Assembly: GCF_900129725.1 (NCBI RefSeq)
Contig: NZ_FQWQ01000003.1
Location: 840,686-904,685 of the forward strand
Source of the DNA: Chryseolinea serpens
GTDB lineage: Bacteria > Bacteroidota > Bacteroidia > Cytophagales > Cyclobacteriaceae
Direction: 5' to 3'
DNA: 64,000 nt
The notes under the pieces are model-generated. The model did not search any database. It saw only the letters and a program-made list of their open reading frames with translations, and had not been told where the DNA came from. The stretch's first letter is position 1. Each line of letters starts with the position of its first letter. Made by a program: the position numbers and the translations under genes. Shown in pieces: positions 7,571 through 14,976 of this stretch.

Positions 7571-7913
7571 CCGCCGTTGTTGGTGTTTTCACCAACAACA
7601 GATGCGACTCACAAACATTGTTACGCATTGCCTGTATTCTTAAACCCCGAATGGGGTTTAACGAACAATGGCCCCCCAGTGAAACTGGGGGAAACCAAAG
7701 ACAAAAACAATTGCGCCACGCTCGTGCTAAAATCGAAGAGCATCGCGTTCATGGCGCATCGTCGCAGCGCTCGGATGCAGAGCGCAGTTGCGTGCCAGAA
7801 CGCACGAAGCCAGATCCAATCGTTCCTGTGGCACTCCCTCGTGAAATTTTCGCTTTTTCCCCCGGGTTCACCGGGGGCCATTGTTCGTTAACCCCTTCGG
7901 GGTTGCAATGCGC
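7571..7913. repeat. Composite repeat unit 1: hairpin copy F plus complete MITE-like element
   Basis: Hairpin 7576-7599 (loop TTTT) is followed by about 40 bp and then a MITE-like element at about 7641-7907. The left end reads AACCCCGAATGGGGTT, CGAACAATGGCCCC, CAGTGAAACTGGGGG. The right end is its inverted counterpart (CCCCCGGGTTCACCGGGGGC, CATTGTTCG, AACCCCTTCGGGGTT), giving terminal inverted repeats of about 45 bp that each contain small hairpins. The core holds no transposase. Unit 2 repeats this arrangement 343 bp later. Confidence 0.8.
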
Positions 7914-8207
7914 CCGCCGTTGTTGGTGTTCTTCACCAACAACAGATATGGCAGCAAACATTACTATGCTTTGCCTGCATTAAACCCCGAATGGGGTTAC
8001 CGACCATAGCCCCCAGTGAAACTGGGGGAAACAAAGGCAGTAAAATAATTGCGCCACGCAGGAATTGAAATCGAAGCGCCCGCGTTCATGGCGCATCGTC
8101 GCAGCGCCTGGATGCAGGGCGCCGTTGCGGGCCAGAAAGCATGAAGCCTGATCCAGCCATTCCGCTGGCACACCATTGTGAATTTTCTTTTCGCTCGGTT
8201 TCACCCT
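7914..8207. repeat. Composite repeat unit 2: hairpin copy G plus truncated MITE-like element
   Basis: Hairpin 7919-7943 (loop TTCTT), the same 40-bp flank, then the left end AACCCCGAATGGGGTT at about 7984 and the CAGTGAAACTGGGGG hairpin. The core matches unit 1 (for example CGCGTTCATGGCGCATCGTC), but the right inverted end is missing, stopping at TCGGTTTCACCC near 8205. It is therefore a diverged tandem duplicate of unit 1. The two units fill the 679-bp gap between the lipoprotein and permease genes. Confidence 0.8.
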
Positions 8208-8226
8208 AATGTCAGGACGTATGCTG

Positions 8227-10686
8227 CTATTCGTAGCGCAAGGTGTCTGACGGGTTGGTGAGGGCTGCACGGAGAGTCTGCACGCTTACGGTGAGCAGGG
8301 CGACGAATACAGCGCCTATTGCTGCAAGCACATATACCAACACATTCATATCCACATGATATGCGAACGAATCCAGCCACTCGCTCATGACAAACCAGGC
8401 TACGGGCCAGGCGATGAAGCTGGCGACGAGGATAAGTGTGACGATCTCGCGCGACAGCAGCGCGAGGATGTTCGGTACCGACGCACCGAGCACTTTGCGA
8501 ATGCCGATCTCTTTGATGCGTTGCAGGGTATTGAACGTGGCGAGGCCGAACAGACCGAGGCACGCGATGAAGATCGCCATGCCGGAAAAGATGGTGAAGA
8601 GCTGGCTTTGTTTCTGATCGTCTTCATAGAGGAGGCGGTAGCGGTCGCTCATGATCTGGTATTCGAAAGGGCGCGTGGGGAGAAACGCTTTCCATTTCTT
8701 TTCGAGATCGGCGATGGCTTGCTGGAAGTTGGCGCCATCGATCCTGACAGAGAGGTTGTTGTTGGAACGGTCGCCGATGCGGAAAATCATGGGCACGATC
8801 TCCTGGTGGAGCGATTCGAAGTTGAAGTCTTTGACGATGCCGATGAGCTTTCCTTTCGCGTCGCCGGCTTCGAAGTCTTTGCCGATGCCATCGTCGATAT
8901 TTTTCCAGCCGATCTGGCGTGCGGCGGTTTCGTTGATGATGAAGGCGATGGTGTCGTCACTCGGTATGTTTCGCGAGAAGAGGCGGCCTGCGGCGACGTT
9001 GATGCCGTAGGTGGCGAAGAACTCGTAGTCTACTTGCAGGGACCTGAGCAATATGTCTGTGGATACGAGACTATCGCCTTTGACAACGGAAGCGTTGCCT
9101 TGCCAGTCGAGGAGGCGGCCTGTGGGGATGCGTGAGGAGCGGCCGATGTTTTGTATGGCGGAGGAGCCGGTGAGCTGGTTGTAGAAGGCGTCGTAGTTAT
9201 CGGCGAGCTCGGGGTAGCTGCGCAGGGTGATGATCTGGTCTTTGTTGTAGCCGATGTCGCGGGCGTTGAGGTATCCAAGCTGCTGGGAGGTGACGGCGGT
9301 GGCGATGATGAGCACGATGGAGATGGCGAATTGGGCGACGACGAGCACCCGGCGTATTCCGCCTTTACCGTTTACGGAAGCCTGCTGGCCTTTGAGTACG
9401 GCAGCGGGTCTGAAGGCGGCCATGATGAACGCGGGGTAGGTGCCTGCGAGAAGACCGACGATACAAGCGAACGCTATCGTGCCGATGACGACGGGCCAAT
9501 GGGTGGTGAGATGAAAGGCGATGGACTTGCCGGTGAAGTCATTCATCCACGGAAGCGCAATGCCAGCGAGGGCGGTGGCCAGTATGAGGGCAAACAGGGC
9601 GATGAGCACGGACTCGCTGAGGTACTGGCCGATGAGCTGGCTTTTCAACGCACCGGCTACCTTGCGCATGCCTACCTCTTTGGCGCGTTTGGTGGCGCGC
9701 GCGGTGGAGAGGTTTACGAAATTGAAACAGGCGATGAGGACGATGAATAGGCCGATGACGCCCATCATGTAGACGCTGTTGATGTTGCCGTTCACCTCGA
9801 TCTCATCATCGAGGTGAGAGCGGAGGTGGATGTCGGCTACGGGCTGGACATACAGCCGGGTGGTTTTTGAAGCTACCCAGTTTTGTGCTACGCCCCAGTT
9901 GGCGCGGGCGTGGGCGCCCATGTGCTTGTCGATGAAGGCGGGCATGGCGGCCTCGAGTTTTTTGGGATCGGCGCCGGGCTCGAGGAGGATGTAGGTGTAG
10001 AAACTGTTGCCGCCATAGTCGTTGTCGAACGCATTGGGGCCGAAGATGTTGTTGAGGGTGCTGAAGGCTACGAGCAGATCGGGGTGCCAGTGTGATTGAG
10101 TGGGGAGGTCTTTGTAGACACCGGTGACTTCGAGGTCGAGGTTGCCGTTGCCTTTGAGGTGCTTGCCCACAACGGCGGTGGTGCCGAAATATTTCCGGGC
10201 GGTACGTTCAGAGAGCATAACCGTGAGGGGACGCTCGAGTGCTTTGGCGGGGTTTCCGCTGAGCACGGGGATGTCGAATATTTTGAAGACGTCGGGTTCG
10301 GCGAAGAATAAGTCTTCTTCCTGGGCGGCTTTGGTGATTTCACCATTTTCTTCGACGGCCATGTCGAAGCCGTAGCGGCCGTAGGCGAGTGTGCGGGCCA
10401 TGGCCTGGATCTCGCCAAAGTCGTTTTTGAGGAAGGGGCCAAAGGGTGCGGCGATGCAGGGGAGGTTAAGGGTTGTTTCGCCGTTCTCGCCGAGGAATTC
10501 GCGGGTCACGCGATAGGTACGGTCTATTTTACTGTGATAGCGATCGTAGCTGAGCTCGTCGCTGATGAAAAAGTAGATGAGGAGGACGGCCGTCATGGCG
10601 ATGGCAAGGCCCGCGATGTTGATGAAGGCGGTGAGCTTGTTCCGGAAGATGGAGCGAAGTGCGATTTTGAAGTAGTTCCTGATCAT
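8227..10686 (-). CDS. FtsX/MacB-type ABC transporter permease
   Basis: 819 aa from ATG 10686 (MIRNYFKIALRSIFRNKLTA). The architecture is the Bacteroidota double MacB_PCD/FtsX type: a first transmembrane helix at about 20-42, a periplasmic domain to about 285, three helices at about 290-430 with the coupling motif 'KRAKEVGMRKVAGALKSQLI', a second periplasmic domain, and a C-terminal FtsX domain with 'RIKEIGIRKVLGASVPNILA' and two final helices. Such proteins are inner-membrane subunits that couple ATPases to extrusion of peptides or lipoproteins or to envelope mechanics, rather than classical import. No ATPase gene is adjacent, so the partner is elsewhere. A paralogue lies at 55532-57994. Confidence 0.92.
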   Translation of the reverse strand: MIRNYFKIALRSIFRNKLTAFINIAGLAIAMTAVLLIYFFISDELSYDRYHSKIDRTYRVTREFLGENGETTLNLPCIAAPFGPFLKNDFGEIQAMARTLAYGRYGFDMAVEENGEITKAAQEEDLFFAEPDVFKIFDIPVLSGNPAKALERPLTVMLSERTARKYFGTTAVVGKHLKGNGNLDLEVTGVYKDLPTQSHWHPDLLVAFSTLNNIFGPNAFDNDYGGNSFYTYILLEPGADPKKLEAAMPAFIDKHMGAHARANWGVAQNWVASKTTRLYVQPVADIHLRSHLDDEIEVNGNINSVYMMGVIGLFIVLIACFNFVNLSTARATKRAKEVGMRKVAGALKSQLIGQYLSESVLIALFALILATALAGIALPWMNDFTGKSIAFHLTTHWPVVIGTIAFACIVGLLAGTYPAFIMAAFRPAAVLKGQQASVNGKGGIRRVLVVAQFAISIVLIIATAVTSQQLGYLNARDIGYNKDQIITLRSYPELADNYDAFYNQLTGSSAIQNIGRSSRIPTGRLLDWQGNASVVKGDSLVSTDILLRSLQVDYEFFATYGINVAAGRLFSRNIPSDDTIAFIINETAARQIGWKNIDDGIGKDFEAGDAKGKLIGIVKDFNFESLHQEIVPMIFRIGDRSNNNLSVRIDGANFQQAIADLEKKWKAFLPTRPFEYQIMSDRYRLLYEDDQKQSQLFTIFSGMAIFIACLGLFGLATFNTLQRIKEIGIRKVLGASVPNILALLSREIVTLILVASFIAWPVAWFVMSEWLDSFAYHVDMNVLVYVLAAIGAVFVALLTVSVQTLRAALTNPSDTLRYE

Positions 10687-10960
10687 GGTGAATGTGCTAA
10701 AGGTCCACCGCCCGCGTCCACTATAAAGTTCAAGGGGGAGTTGACGGTTTGACGAAGGGCACTTAGCAAAGACTGTGCTAAAGGCGAAAAGATTGTATGG
10801 GTGCTGAAATTGAACGGCGTGTAGCGGAGAGGGTGGCCGGAATCGAAACGCTTGGGAACGGTTTTGGACACTGTTAATTTAACGTTATCTCAAGCAGACA
10901 AATACCGGGCTTTGGCCCTGACCTCTCCCGCGCTGCTCCGGGGATGGTTACATATTTCAA
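10687..10960. other. Intergenic region with one REP-like half-site
   Basis: The interval carries no credible gene. 10906-10922 (CGGGCTTTGGCCCTGAC) resembles the inner arms of the REP pair at 19696-19862 (GGGCTTTAGCCCTGAC), so it may be a solitary decayed REP. Confidence 0.4.
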
Positions 10961-11611
10961 TTAATCTGATCTGTCGAATTGGCGAAGCCTGGCAATCCCT
11001 TCTTCCTCGTTTTTCTGAGCGGACTTTAGAAAGAACGCCTTTGCGTTTTCGATGTCGCCTTGCTCAAGCAAAAATTCAGCGTAGTAATACTCCAGCAAAT
11101 CGACAGGAGTTCCTTCGTTGAAGGATCTTTGGAAAAATTGTTCGGCGAGGTGGAACGCTTTCTTGTGCTGATGATACAATGCAAAATTCCGGTATGTATA
11201 GGCCGGATCATTTTGTTCGTTTTGCATAGCTTTTTCAAGGCATAACACGCCTTCATTTGGCTCGCCTGTCATGATTAGCGCAAAGCCCAGATTATCATTG
11301 GTGTATGCATGGTCAGGATCGATAGTCAATGCCTTTCTGTAGTTCGATATGGCTTGCTGATAATCCTTTAGTCGTGCGTAGTAATAGCCAATGTTGTTGT
11401 ACACATCTGTCTTCAAAAGATCATCCTTGGTCAGGAAGAGTATTTTCTGCAACGTGGAGATAGCCGTTTCAAACTGATTGCTTTCGGAATATTTACAGGC
11501 TTCGTTGAACAGATCGTTGGCCTTTACTTCCTTTTCATCATAGATATCATTTGGATTGGCTTGGAGATAAGCAATTGCACCGTCGAACAGTTTTTTGAAA
11601 TCGGCCCTCAA
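10961..11611 (-). CDS. Tetratricopeptide-repeat protein
   Basis: About 216 aa. The frame opens at TTG 11644, but a second TTG at 11611 overlaps the stop of the previous gene (TTGA, 11608-11611) and is preferred as a coupled start; no in-frame ATG exists in the N-terminal half. TPR motifs are clear: 'VYNNIGYYYARLKDYQQAIS', 'ALTIDPDHAYTNDNLGFALI' and later helical pairs (HLAEQFFQRSF, YYAEFLLEQGDIENAKAFF). There is no signal peptide, so it is probably a cytoplasmic scaffold for a protein partner, perhaps the product of the coupled upstream gene. The region is visibly more A/T-rich than its surroundings. Confidence 0.75.
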   Translation of the reverse strand: MRADFKKLFDGAIAYLQANPNDIYDEKEVKANDLFNEACKYSESNQFETAISTLQKILFLTKDDLLKTDVYNNIGYYYARLKDYQQAISNYRKALTIDPDHAYTNDNLGFALIMTGEPNEGVLCLEKAMQNEQNDPAYTYRNFALYHQHKKAFHLAEQFFQRSFNEGTPVDLLEYYYAEFLLEQGDIENAKAFFLKSAQKNEEEGIARLRQFDRSD

Positions 11612-12279
11612 CTCATTTTTCCAGGAAGGATCGTTATCGCCCAAAAGGTTGGCATCGCGAGGCCGTAGGCCATCACAGGTTCCGCTATTTCAGAAACGTA
11701 GCCCCACTTGGATTGCCATCCCCCTTGACTGCTTCGCCCAACATCCGAAAGATTTTGTGAGAGAATAACTCCAAATCCAAAATAGATACCGGCGAGGTAG
11801 ATGAACGGACCAGCGTCGTCGTCGCCATCGAACTCAATTTTGCTTTCGGTGAGCCGAATGCGGATAAACTCGTAGATAAGTCGGTGAAGCAATCTCTGGG
11901 GACGTTTCTGCAAGTCGTTGGCGATTGAAATTTTATAGTGCCCTTTTGTTAAGTCGGTTTCGCATTCAAAAGGGGGGCCTTCCATCTGGTACGGAATGCC
12001 AAAGTCGCGGATGTCGGTCACGATTTCGAATGCTACGGCATTTCGGGCTAAGCCAAACAATTTGCAGAGATCGGTGACTATATTGTCGACGCTAACTGTT
12101 GTCACGGAATAGGTAGCCGGGAAAAATTTCGGCGTCAGCAACACCTGCTCCTGTCTCTTGTTAGGATAGCCAAATGCACTTTTTAACCACCTAAAGTTTT
12201 CTTCCAACCAAGTCCTGTCGTCTTCAATAATTTTAAAGTGATTGCTGCTGGAACCGAAATTGACGCCAAAGATTTTCAT
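11608..12279 (-). CDS. Hypothetical protein resembling a metalloprotease-like family with a lost zinc motif
   Basis: 223 aa from ATG 12279. The C-terminal half (about residues 115-210) follows a pattern I associate with HExxH-type hypothetical proteins: a helix normally carrying 'HELAH', an acidic stretch, a 'GFGVxLxxN' helix, then 'GYxS...AYxLA'. Here the helix reads LIYEFIRI (residues 134-141), so neither zinc-binding His is present; 'IYFGFGVILSQN' and 'GYVSEIAEPVMAYGLA' are retained. If the assignment is right this is a pseudo-enzyme. No signal peptide is seen. It is coupled to the downstream TPR gene through a TTGA overlap. The family link is from pattern memory only. Confidence 0.6.
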   Translation of the reverse strand: MKIFGVNFGSSSNHFKIIEDDRTWLEENFRWLKSAFGYPNKRQEQVLLTPKFFPATYSVTTVSVDNIVTDLCKLFGLARNAVAFEIVTDIRDFGIPYQMEGPPFECETDLTKGHYKISIANDLQKRPQRLLHRLIYEFIRIRLTESKIEFDGDDDAGPFIYLAGIYFGFGVILSQNLSDVGRSSQGGWQSKWGYVSEIAEPVMAYGLAMPTFWAITILPGKMS

Positions 12280-12394
12280 GATGGAAATTAAGGTACTAAT
12301 ATGATGGATTGCAAGCTGGCCCGCGCGGTAAACTCCTCATTCCAGATGGGGCCACGACGCCCCAGAATATGGCCCGAAATGCGGACGGCGCGGT

Positions 12395-12985
12395 TTATGC
12401 CTCAGACGCTTTCACTTGTATAATAGTCTTTACAACGGTAAACATGATGCTCGCGTCCCATTCAGTGAATCCCACGCGATAATGTAGGTTCGGATCATTC
12501 GCCTTGTAAAGGACAAAGTAACTATGATATTCGCGTATGGCAAGTTCATGCCAGGAGAGAACTAGGGTAGGGGTTTGTATGCCGGAGGGCCCAAGCGTTA
12601 ATGAGCCGAGCGTTAGCGAGTTTTCCTCAAAGAAGGTGTCCAGGTAGTGGCGGGCAAGTGGCATCAGGAAATATTTTTTCAGATCGGCGACGATGTCTTT
12701 GTGCAATGCATCAAAGTCCTTCCGTAGGCCAAAGTGATTTTTAATAACCACATGAATTTCTTTGCCATGTTTGTCTTTTAATGCGAAAGCGAACTTTTCC
12801 CCCACGCGCACATCGTACCAGAAGACTGCCTCCGTCTTGCATTTCAGGCCAATAATATCGGGTTGGAGAAGTTTGGTAAAGGTGTCACCGACTGTATCCT
12901 TGTTTTCATAGGCGATATGATCCGAAGCCATAATCAATTCCCGGGGTCTGTCCAGGAAACCGGAAACAAGTGTGTACTTATTCAT
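12395..12985 (-). CDS. Hypothetical protein (196 aa)
   Basis: 196 aa from ATG 12985. It is a mixed alpha/beta soluble protein without signal peptide or membrane helix. There is a strand-rich N-terminus, a Lys/His-rich centre (KHGKEIHVVIKNHFGLRKDF), and a segment with repeated GSLTLG (residues about 125-136). The family is not recognised. It is 115 bp upstream of the pseudo-metalloprotease/TPR pair on the same strand and shares their A/T-rich composition, so the three may be one acquired unit. Confidence 0.65.
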   Translation of the reverse strand: MNKYTLVSGFLDRPRELIMASDHIAYENKDTVGDTFTKLLQPDIIGLKCKTEAVFWYDVRVGEKFAFALKDKHGKEIHVVIKNHFGLRKDFDALHKDIVADLKKYFLMPLARHYLDTFFEENSLTLGSLTLGPSGIQTPTLVLSWHELAIREYHSYFVLYKANDPNLHYRVGFTEWDASIMFTVVKTIIQVKASEA

Positions 12986-12989
12986 AAAG

Positions 12990-13065
12990 CTCTACAGCGC
13001 TGTTGGCGTCTACAGCGATAACAGACGCGGCGAAAAATATTATTAATGCGTAGGAATAGCAACAA
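12990..13065. repeat. Degenerate TTCTT-family repeat (copy I)
   Basis: Keeps the downstream flank (ACAGACGCGGCGAAAAATAT, then TAGGAATAGCAAC), but the stem has decayed (GCTGTTGGCGTCTACAGCGATAACAG). This shows the conserved unit is about 65 bp and includes the flank. Confidence 0.6.
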
Positions 13066-13104
13066 GGTGTTCGTTGCCAATAACCTAGCAACATGGCCCC
13101 AACG

Positions 13105-13133
13105 AAAAAGACCGCCAGGTAAGCGGTCTTTTC
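13105..13133. terminator. Orphan intrinsic terminator between divergent genes
   Basis: Stem AAAAGACCGC / GCGGTCTTTT with a 7-nt loop and T-runs on both strands. It lies between genes that start at 12985 (minus) and 13278 (plus), where no coding transcript should end. It implies a short non-coding transcript or a decayed gene nearby. Confidence 0.65.
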
Positions 13134-13277
13134 ATTAGGTTAGGTTAGGTAGAGAGTTTTATCAAATTCTTCTTTTTGGTTACTGATATACAAGTATAAG
13201 GAAATTTCCGGAATCTAACCAAGCCCAGGGATCACCCCGGTTTCGGGAAATTGAAACCTTTAGTAAATTTAGGGCCT

Positions 13278-13520
13278 ATGAATACATTTCGCATTAAAGC
13301 CTTCGGCATCACGAAGGATTTCCTGGGGGGAAGGGACTCGGAAGTGACGATCGAAGGGAACACCGTGGGGGCTTTAAGGGCCGAATTAACGGCAAAATAC
13401 CCGCAATTGCTGGGTTTGCGCTCCCTCTACATCGCCGTCAACAACGACTATGCCGACGAAACCCGGGTACTCACCGCCGCCGACGAGATCGCCCTCATTC
13501 CGCCCGTGAGCGGGGGCTAA
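13278..13520 (+). CDS. moaD: MoaD, small subunit of molybdopterin synthase
   Basis: 80 aa from ATG 13278. The upstream in-frame start at 13251 would add a non-conserved leader. It has the ubiquitin-like beta-grasp fold and ends in the invariant Gly-Gly (PPVSGG), which is thiocarboxylated and donates sulfur to precursor Z. The partner MoaE is encoded 81 bp downstream. A TAAATTTA box at 13264-13271 resembles a -7 element but leaves almost no leader. The motif 'EIALIPPVSGG' is typical of the family. Confidence 0.9.
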   Translation: MNTFRIKAFGITKDFLGGRDSEVTIEGNTVGALRAELTAKYPQLLGLRSLYIAVNNDYADETRVLTAADEIALIPPVSGG

Positions 13521-13531
13521 AAGGGATTTGT

Positions 13532-13563
13532 TTTGTGATTTGGGTGGCATTTCGTTACCTTCA
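13532..13563 (+). promoter_or_regulatory. Candidate promoter of moaE
   Basis: TTTG at 13532-13535, exactly 20 bp, then TACCTTCA at 13556-13563 (6 of 8 to TAnnTTTG). The spacing equals the Bacteroidota -33/-7 arrangement. It would give moaE its own start in addition to read-through from moaD. Confidence 0.45.
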
Positions 13564-13601
13564 TCACCTCTTCCTTATTGTTCAATCCAACCCTATTAAA
13601 C

Positions 13602-14033
13602 ATGATTAAAATAACGGAAAAGCCCATTGACATTCAGAAGGTCATTGATACAGCTTCGTGCTTAGGTGCCGGAGCTGTAAATGTTTTTGTCGGTACCGTG
13701 CGCAATCAGGCGAACGGAAAGAACGTGGTTTGGCTGGAATATGAAGCTTACGAGACGATGGCCGTAGGCGAGATCAGGAAAATTATTGACGATGCGTCGC
13801 ACCGATGGCCCTTGTTAGGGTTTGCCGTCAGTCACCGCATTGGTACGTTGAAACCCGGGGAGGTAGCAGTAGCAGTGGCGGTTTCCACACCTCATCGTAA
13901 GGATTCTTTTGATGCGTGCGAATATATCATTGACAACGTAAAGATGAACGTGCCCATTTGGAAGAAGGAAGTTTTTGAAGATGGCGAAGAGTGGATCTCC
14001 GCGCGGCCTGCAGCCGTGGCGGAAAAAGCCTGA
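13602..14033 (+). CDS. moaE: MoaE, large subunit of molybdopterin synthase
   Basis: 143 aa from ATG 13602 (MIKITEKPIDIQKVIDTA). It shows 'VNVFVGTVRNQANGKNV', the 'LEYEAYETMA' motif, 'SHRIGTLKPGE' and the C-terminal 'PIWKKEVFEDGEEWI' carrying the catalytic Lys region. With MoaD it inserts two dithiolene sulfurs into cyclic pyranopterin monophosphate to form molybdopterin in the cytoplasm. Length is normal. moaC and moeA are 7 kb downstream; moaA and a MoaB/Mog-type protein are not in the window. Confidence 0.92.
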   Translation: MIKITEKPIDIQKVIDTASCLGAGAVNVFVGTVRNQANGKNVVWLEYEAYETMAVGEIRKIIDDASHRWPLLGFAVSHRIGTLKPGEVAVAVAVSTPHRKDSFDACEYIIDNVKMNVPIWKKEVFEDGEEWISARPAAVAEKA

Positions 14034-14060
14034 GCCGGGTTGGTCAAATAGCTGGCAATA

Positions 14061-14092
14061 AAAAAAAGGCTCCGGTGTCGGAGCCTTTTTCT
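14061..14092 (+). terminator. Intrinsic terminator after moaE
   Basis: Stem GGCTCCG / CGGAGCC with loop GTGT, preceded by a run of A and followed by TTTTT. It can also serve the small minus-strand gene that ends at 14096. Confidence 0.85.
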
Positions 14093-14095
14093 TTT

Positions 14096-14212
14096 TTATC
14101 CCATCGCGATCACGAGGGCCGAGACAATTAACACGGCCACCGAGAAACCTGCCAGCAAAGCGATGAACAAGTCGCGATGGATGGGATTGACGTGAAGTTT
14201 AAGCGTTTTCAT
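14096..14212 (-). CDS. Small single-pass membrane protein (38 aa)
   Basis: The minus strand encodes MKTLKLHVNPIHRDLFIALL followed by AGFSVAVLIVSALVIAMG and a stop. One hydrophobic helix (residues 15-37) follows a short basic N-terminus, a convincing N-in membrane topology. The gene ends at the terminator shared with moaE, which supports a real transcript from this strand. The family is not recognised; it is too short for most gene finders. Confidence 0.5.
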   Translation of the reverse strand: MKTLKLHVNPIHRDLFIALLAGFSVAVLIVSALVIAMG

Positions 14213-14307
14213 AACCAACTAGTTTTAAGTGTGAGAGGATTAGTTTTCACCCTCTAACGCTTAGATGCGCGAAAAAGTTGTTCCCGTAACCGGCCCCGTT
14301 GTAATAA

Positions 14308-14341
14308 TTTGCAAAAGAGTTTTGCTGTGCGTGTATCTTTT
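14308..14341 (+). promoter_or_regulatory. Candidate promoter of the sigma-factor operon
   Basis: TTTG at 14308-14311 and TATCTTTT at 14334-14341 (7 of 8 to TAnnTTTG), spaced 22 bp. It lies about 50 bp before the sigma gene. Confidence 0.35.
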
Positions 14342-14392
14342 TGGAAATTCTGCATTTAGAATTCAGAAACTTGAACCCATAAATTCACCAAG

Positions 14393-14968
14393 TTGTACGT
14401 GCACAAGGAAAACATCCAACCCCGCGAGGAAACGGCCGACGAAGCGTCGATGATCCGGCAAGCGCAAGCCAACCCCGAAGCATTCAGGCCTTTATATGAG
14501 AAGTATTTCAAGAAGATCTTCCTCTTCGTGCTGCACCGCGTGGGCGACAAAGCGCTCACGGCCGACATCACTTCCCAGGTCTTTCTTAAAGCTTTACTTC
14601 ACCTGGACAAGTATGCCTTCCGTGGTCTCCCGTTTTCGGCCTGGCTCTTCCGCATCGCGCTGAACGAGTGCCACGATTTCTTCCGCAAACACAAACGCCA
14701 CCGCGTGGTGAGCCTGGACGAACACACCATTCAAAACCTGCACGAAGAACTCACCGCCGCCGCGCGACAGGAAGACCTGGAGCAACAACTGCCCCTCATC
14801 CTGCAGCAACTGAGCGCCGACGACCTGCAGATCATCGAGCTCCGCTATTTCGATCAACGGCCCTTCCGCGAAGTGGCCGACATCCTGGGGATCAGTGAGA
14901 CCTATGCCAAAGTGAAAGTGTATCGCGCACTGGACAAAATGAAAAAGCTCTTTTTGAAAACGACTTGA
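14393..14968 (+). CDS. ECF-type RNA polymerase sigma factor
   Basis: About 191 aa. No in-frame ATG precedes region 2, so initiation is at TTG 14393 or, two codons later, GTG 14399. Sigma region 2 spans about residues 30-98 ('PLYEKYFKKIFLFVLHRV', 'ADITSQVFLKALLHL', 'FSAWLFRIALNECHDFFR'). Region 4 spans about 130-188 ('LSADDLQIIELRYFDQRPFR', 'EVADILGISETYAKVKVYRA'). It directs core polymerase to a specific promoter set. It heads a run of four plus-strand genes (14393-19688) with gaps of 2-12 bp from the second gene onward. The next gene occupies the position where an anti-sigma factor usually lies. Confidence 0.9.
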   Translation: MYVHKENIQPREETADEASMIRQAQANPEAFRPLYEKYFKKIFLFVLHRVGDKALTADITSQVFLKALLHLDKYAFRGLPFSAWLFRIALNECHDFFRKHKRHRVVSLDEHTIQNLHEELTAAARQEDLEQQLPLILQQLSADDLQIIELRYFDQRPFREVADILGISETYAKVKVYRALDKMKKLFLKTT

Positions 14969-14976
14969 GAACGACA

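Noticed and set aside
7577-8270. Several frames in the composite repeat, including similar minus-strand peptides in both units
   Set aside because: Similarity between the two peptides only reflects DNA duplication; no conserved domain, and the frames start in inverted ends.
8356-9750. Long plus-strand frames opposite the FtsX-type permease
   Set aside because: Antisense shadows rich in Gly/Asp/Glu/Val; the permease signatures on the minus strand are unambiguous.
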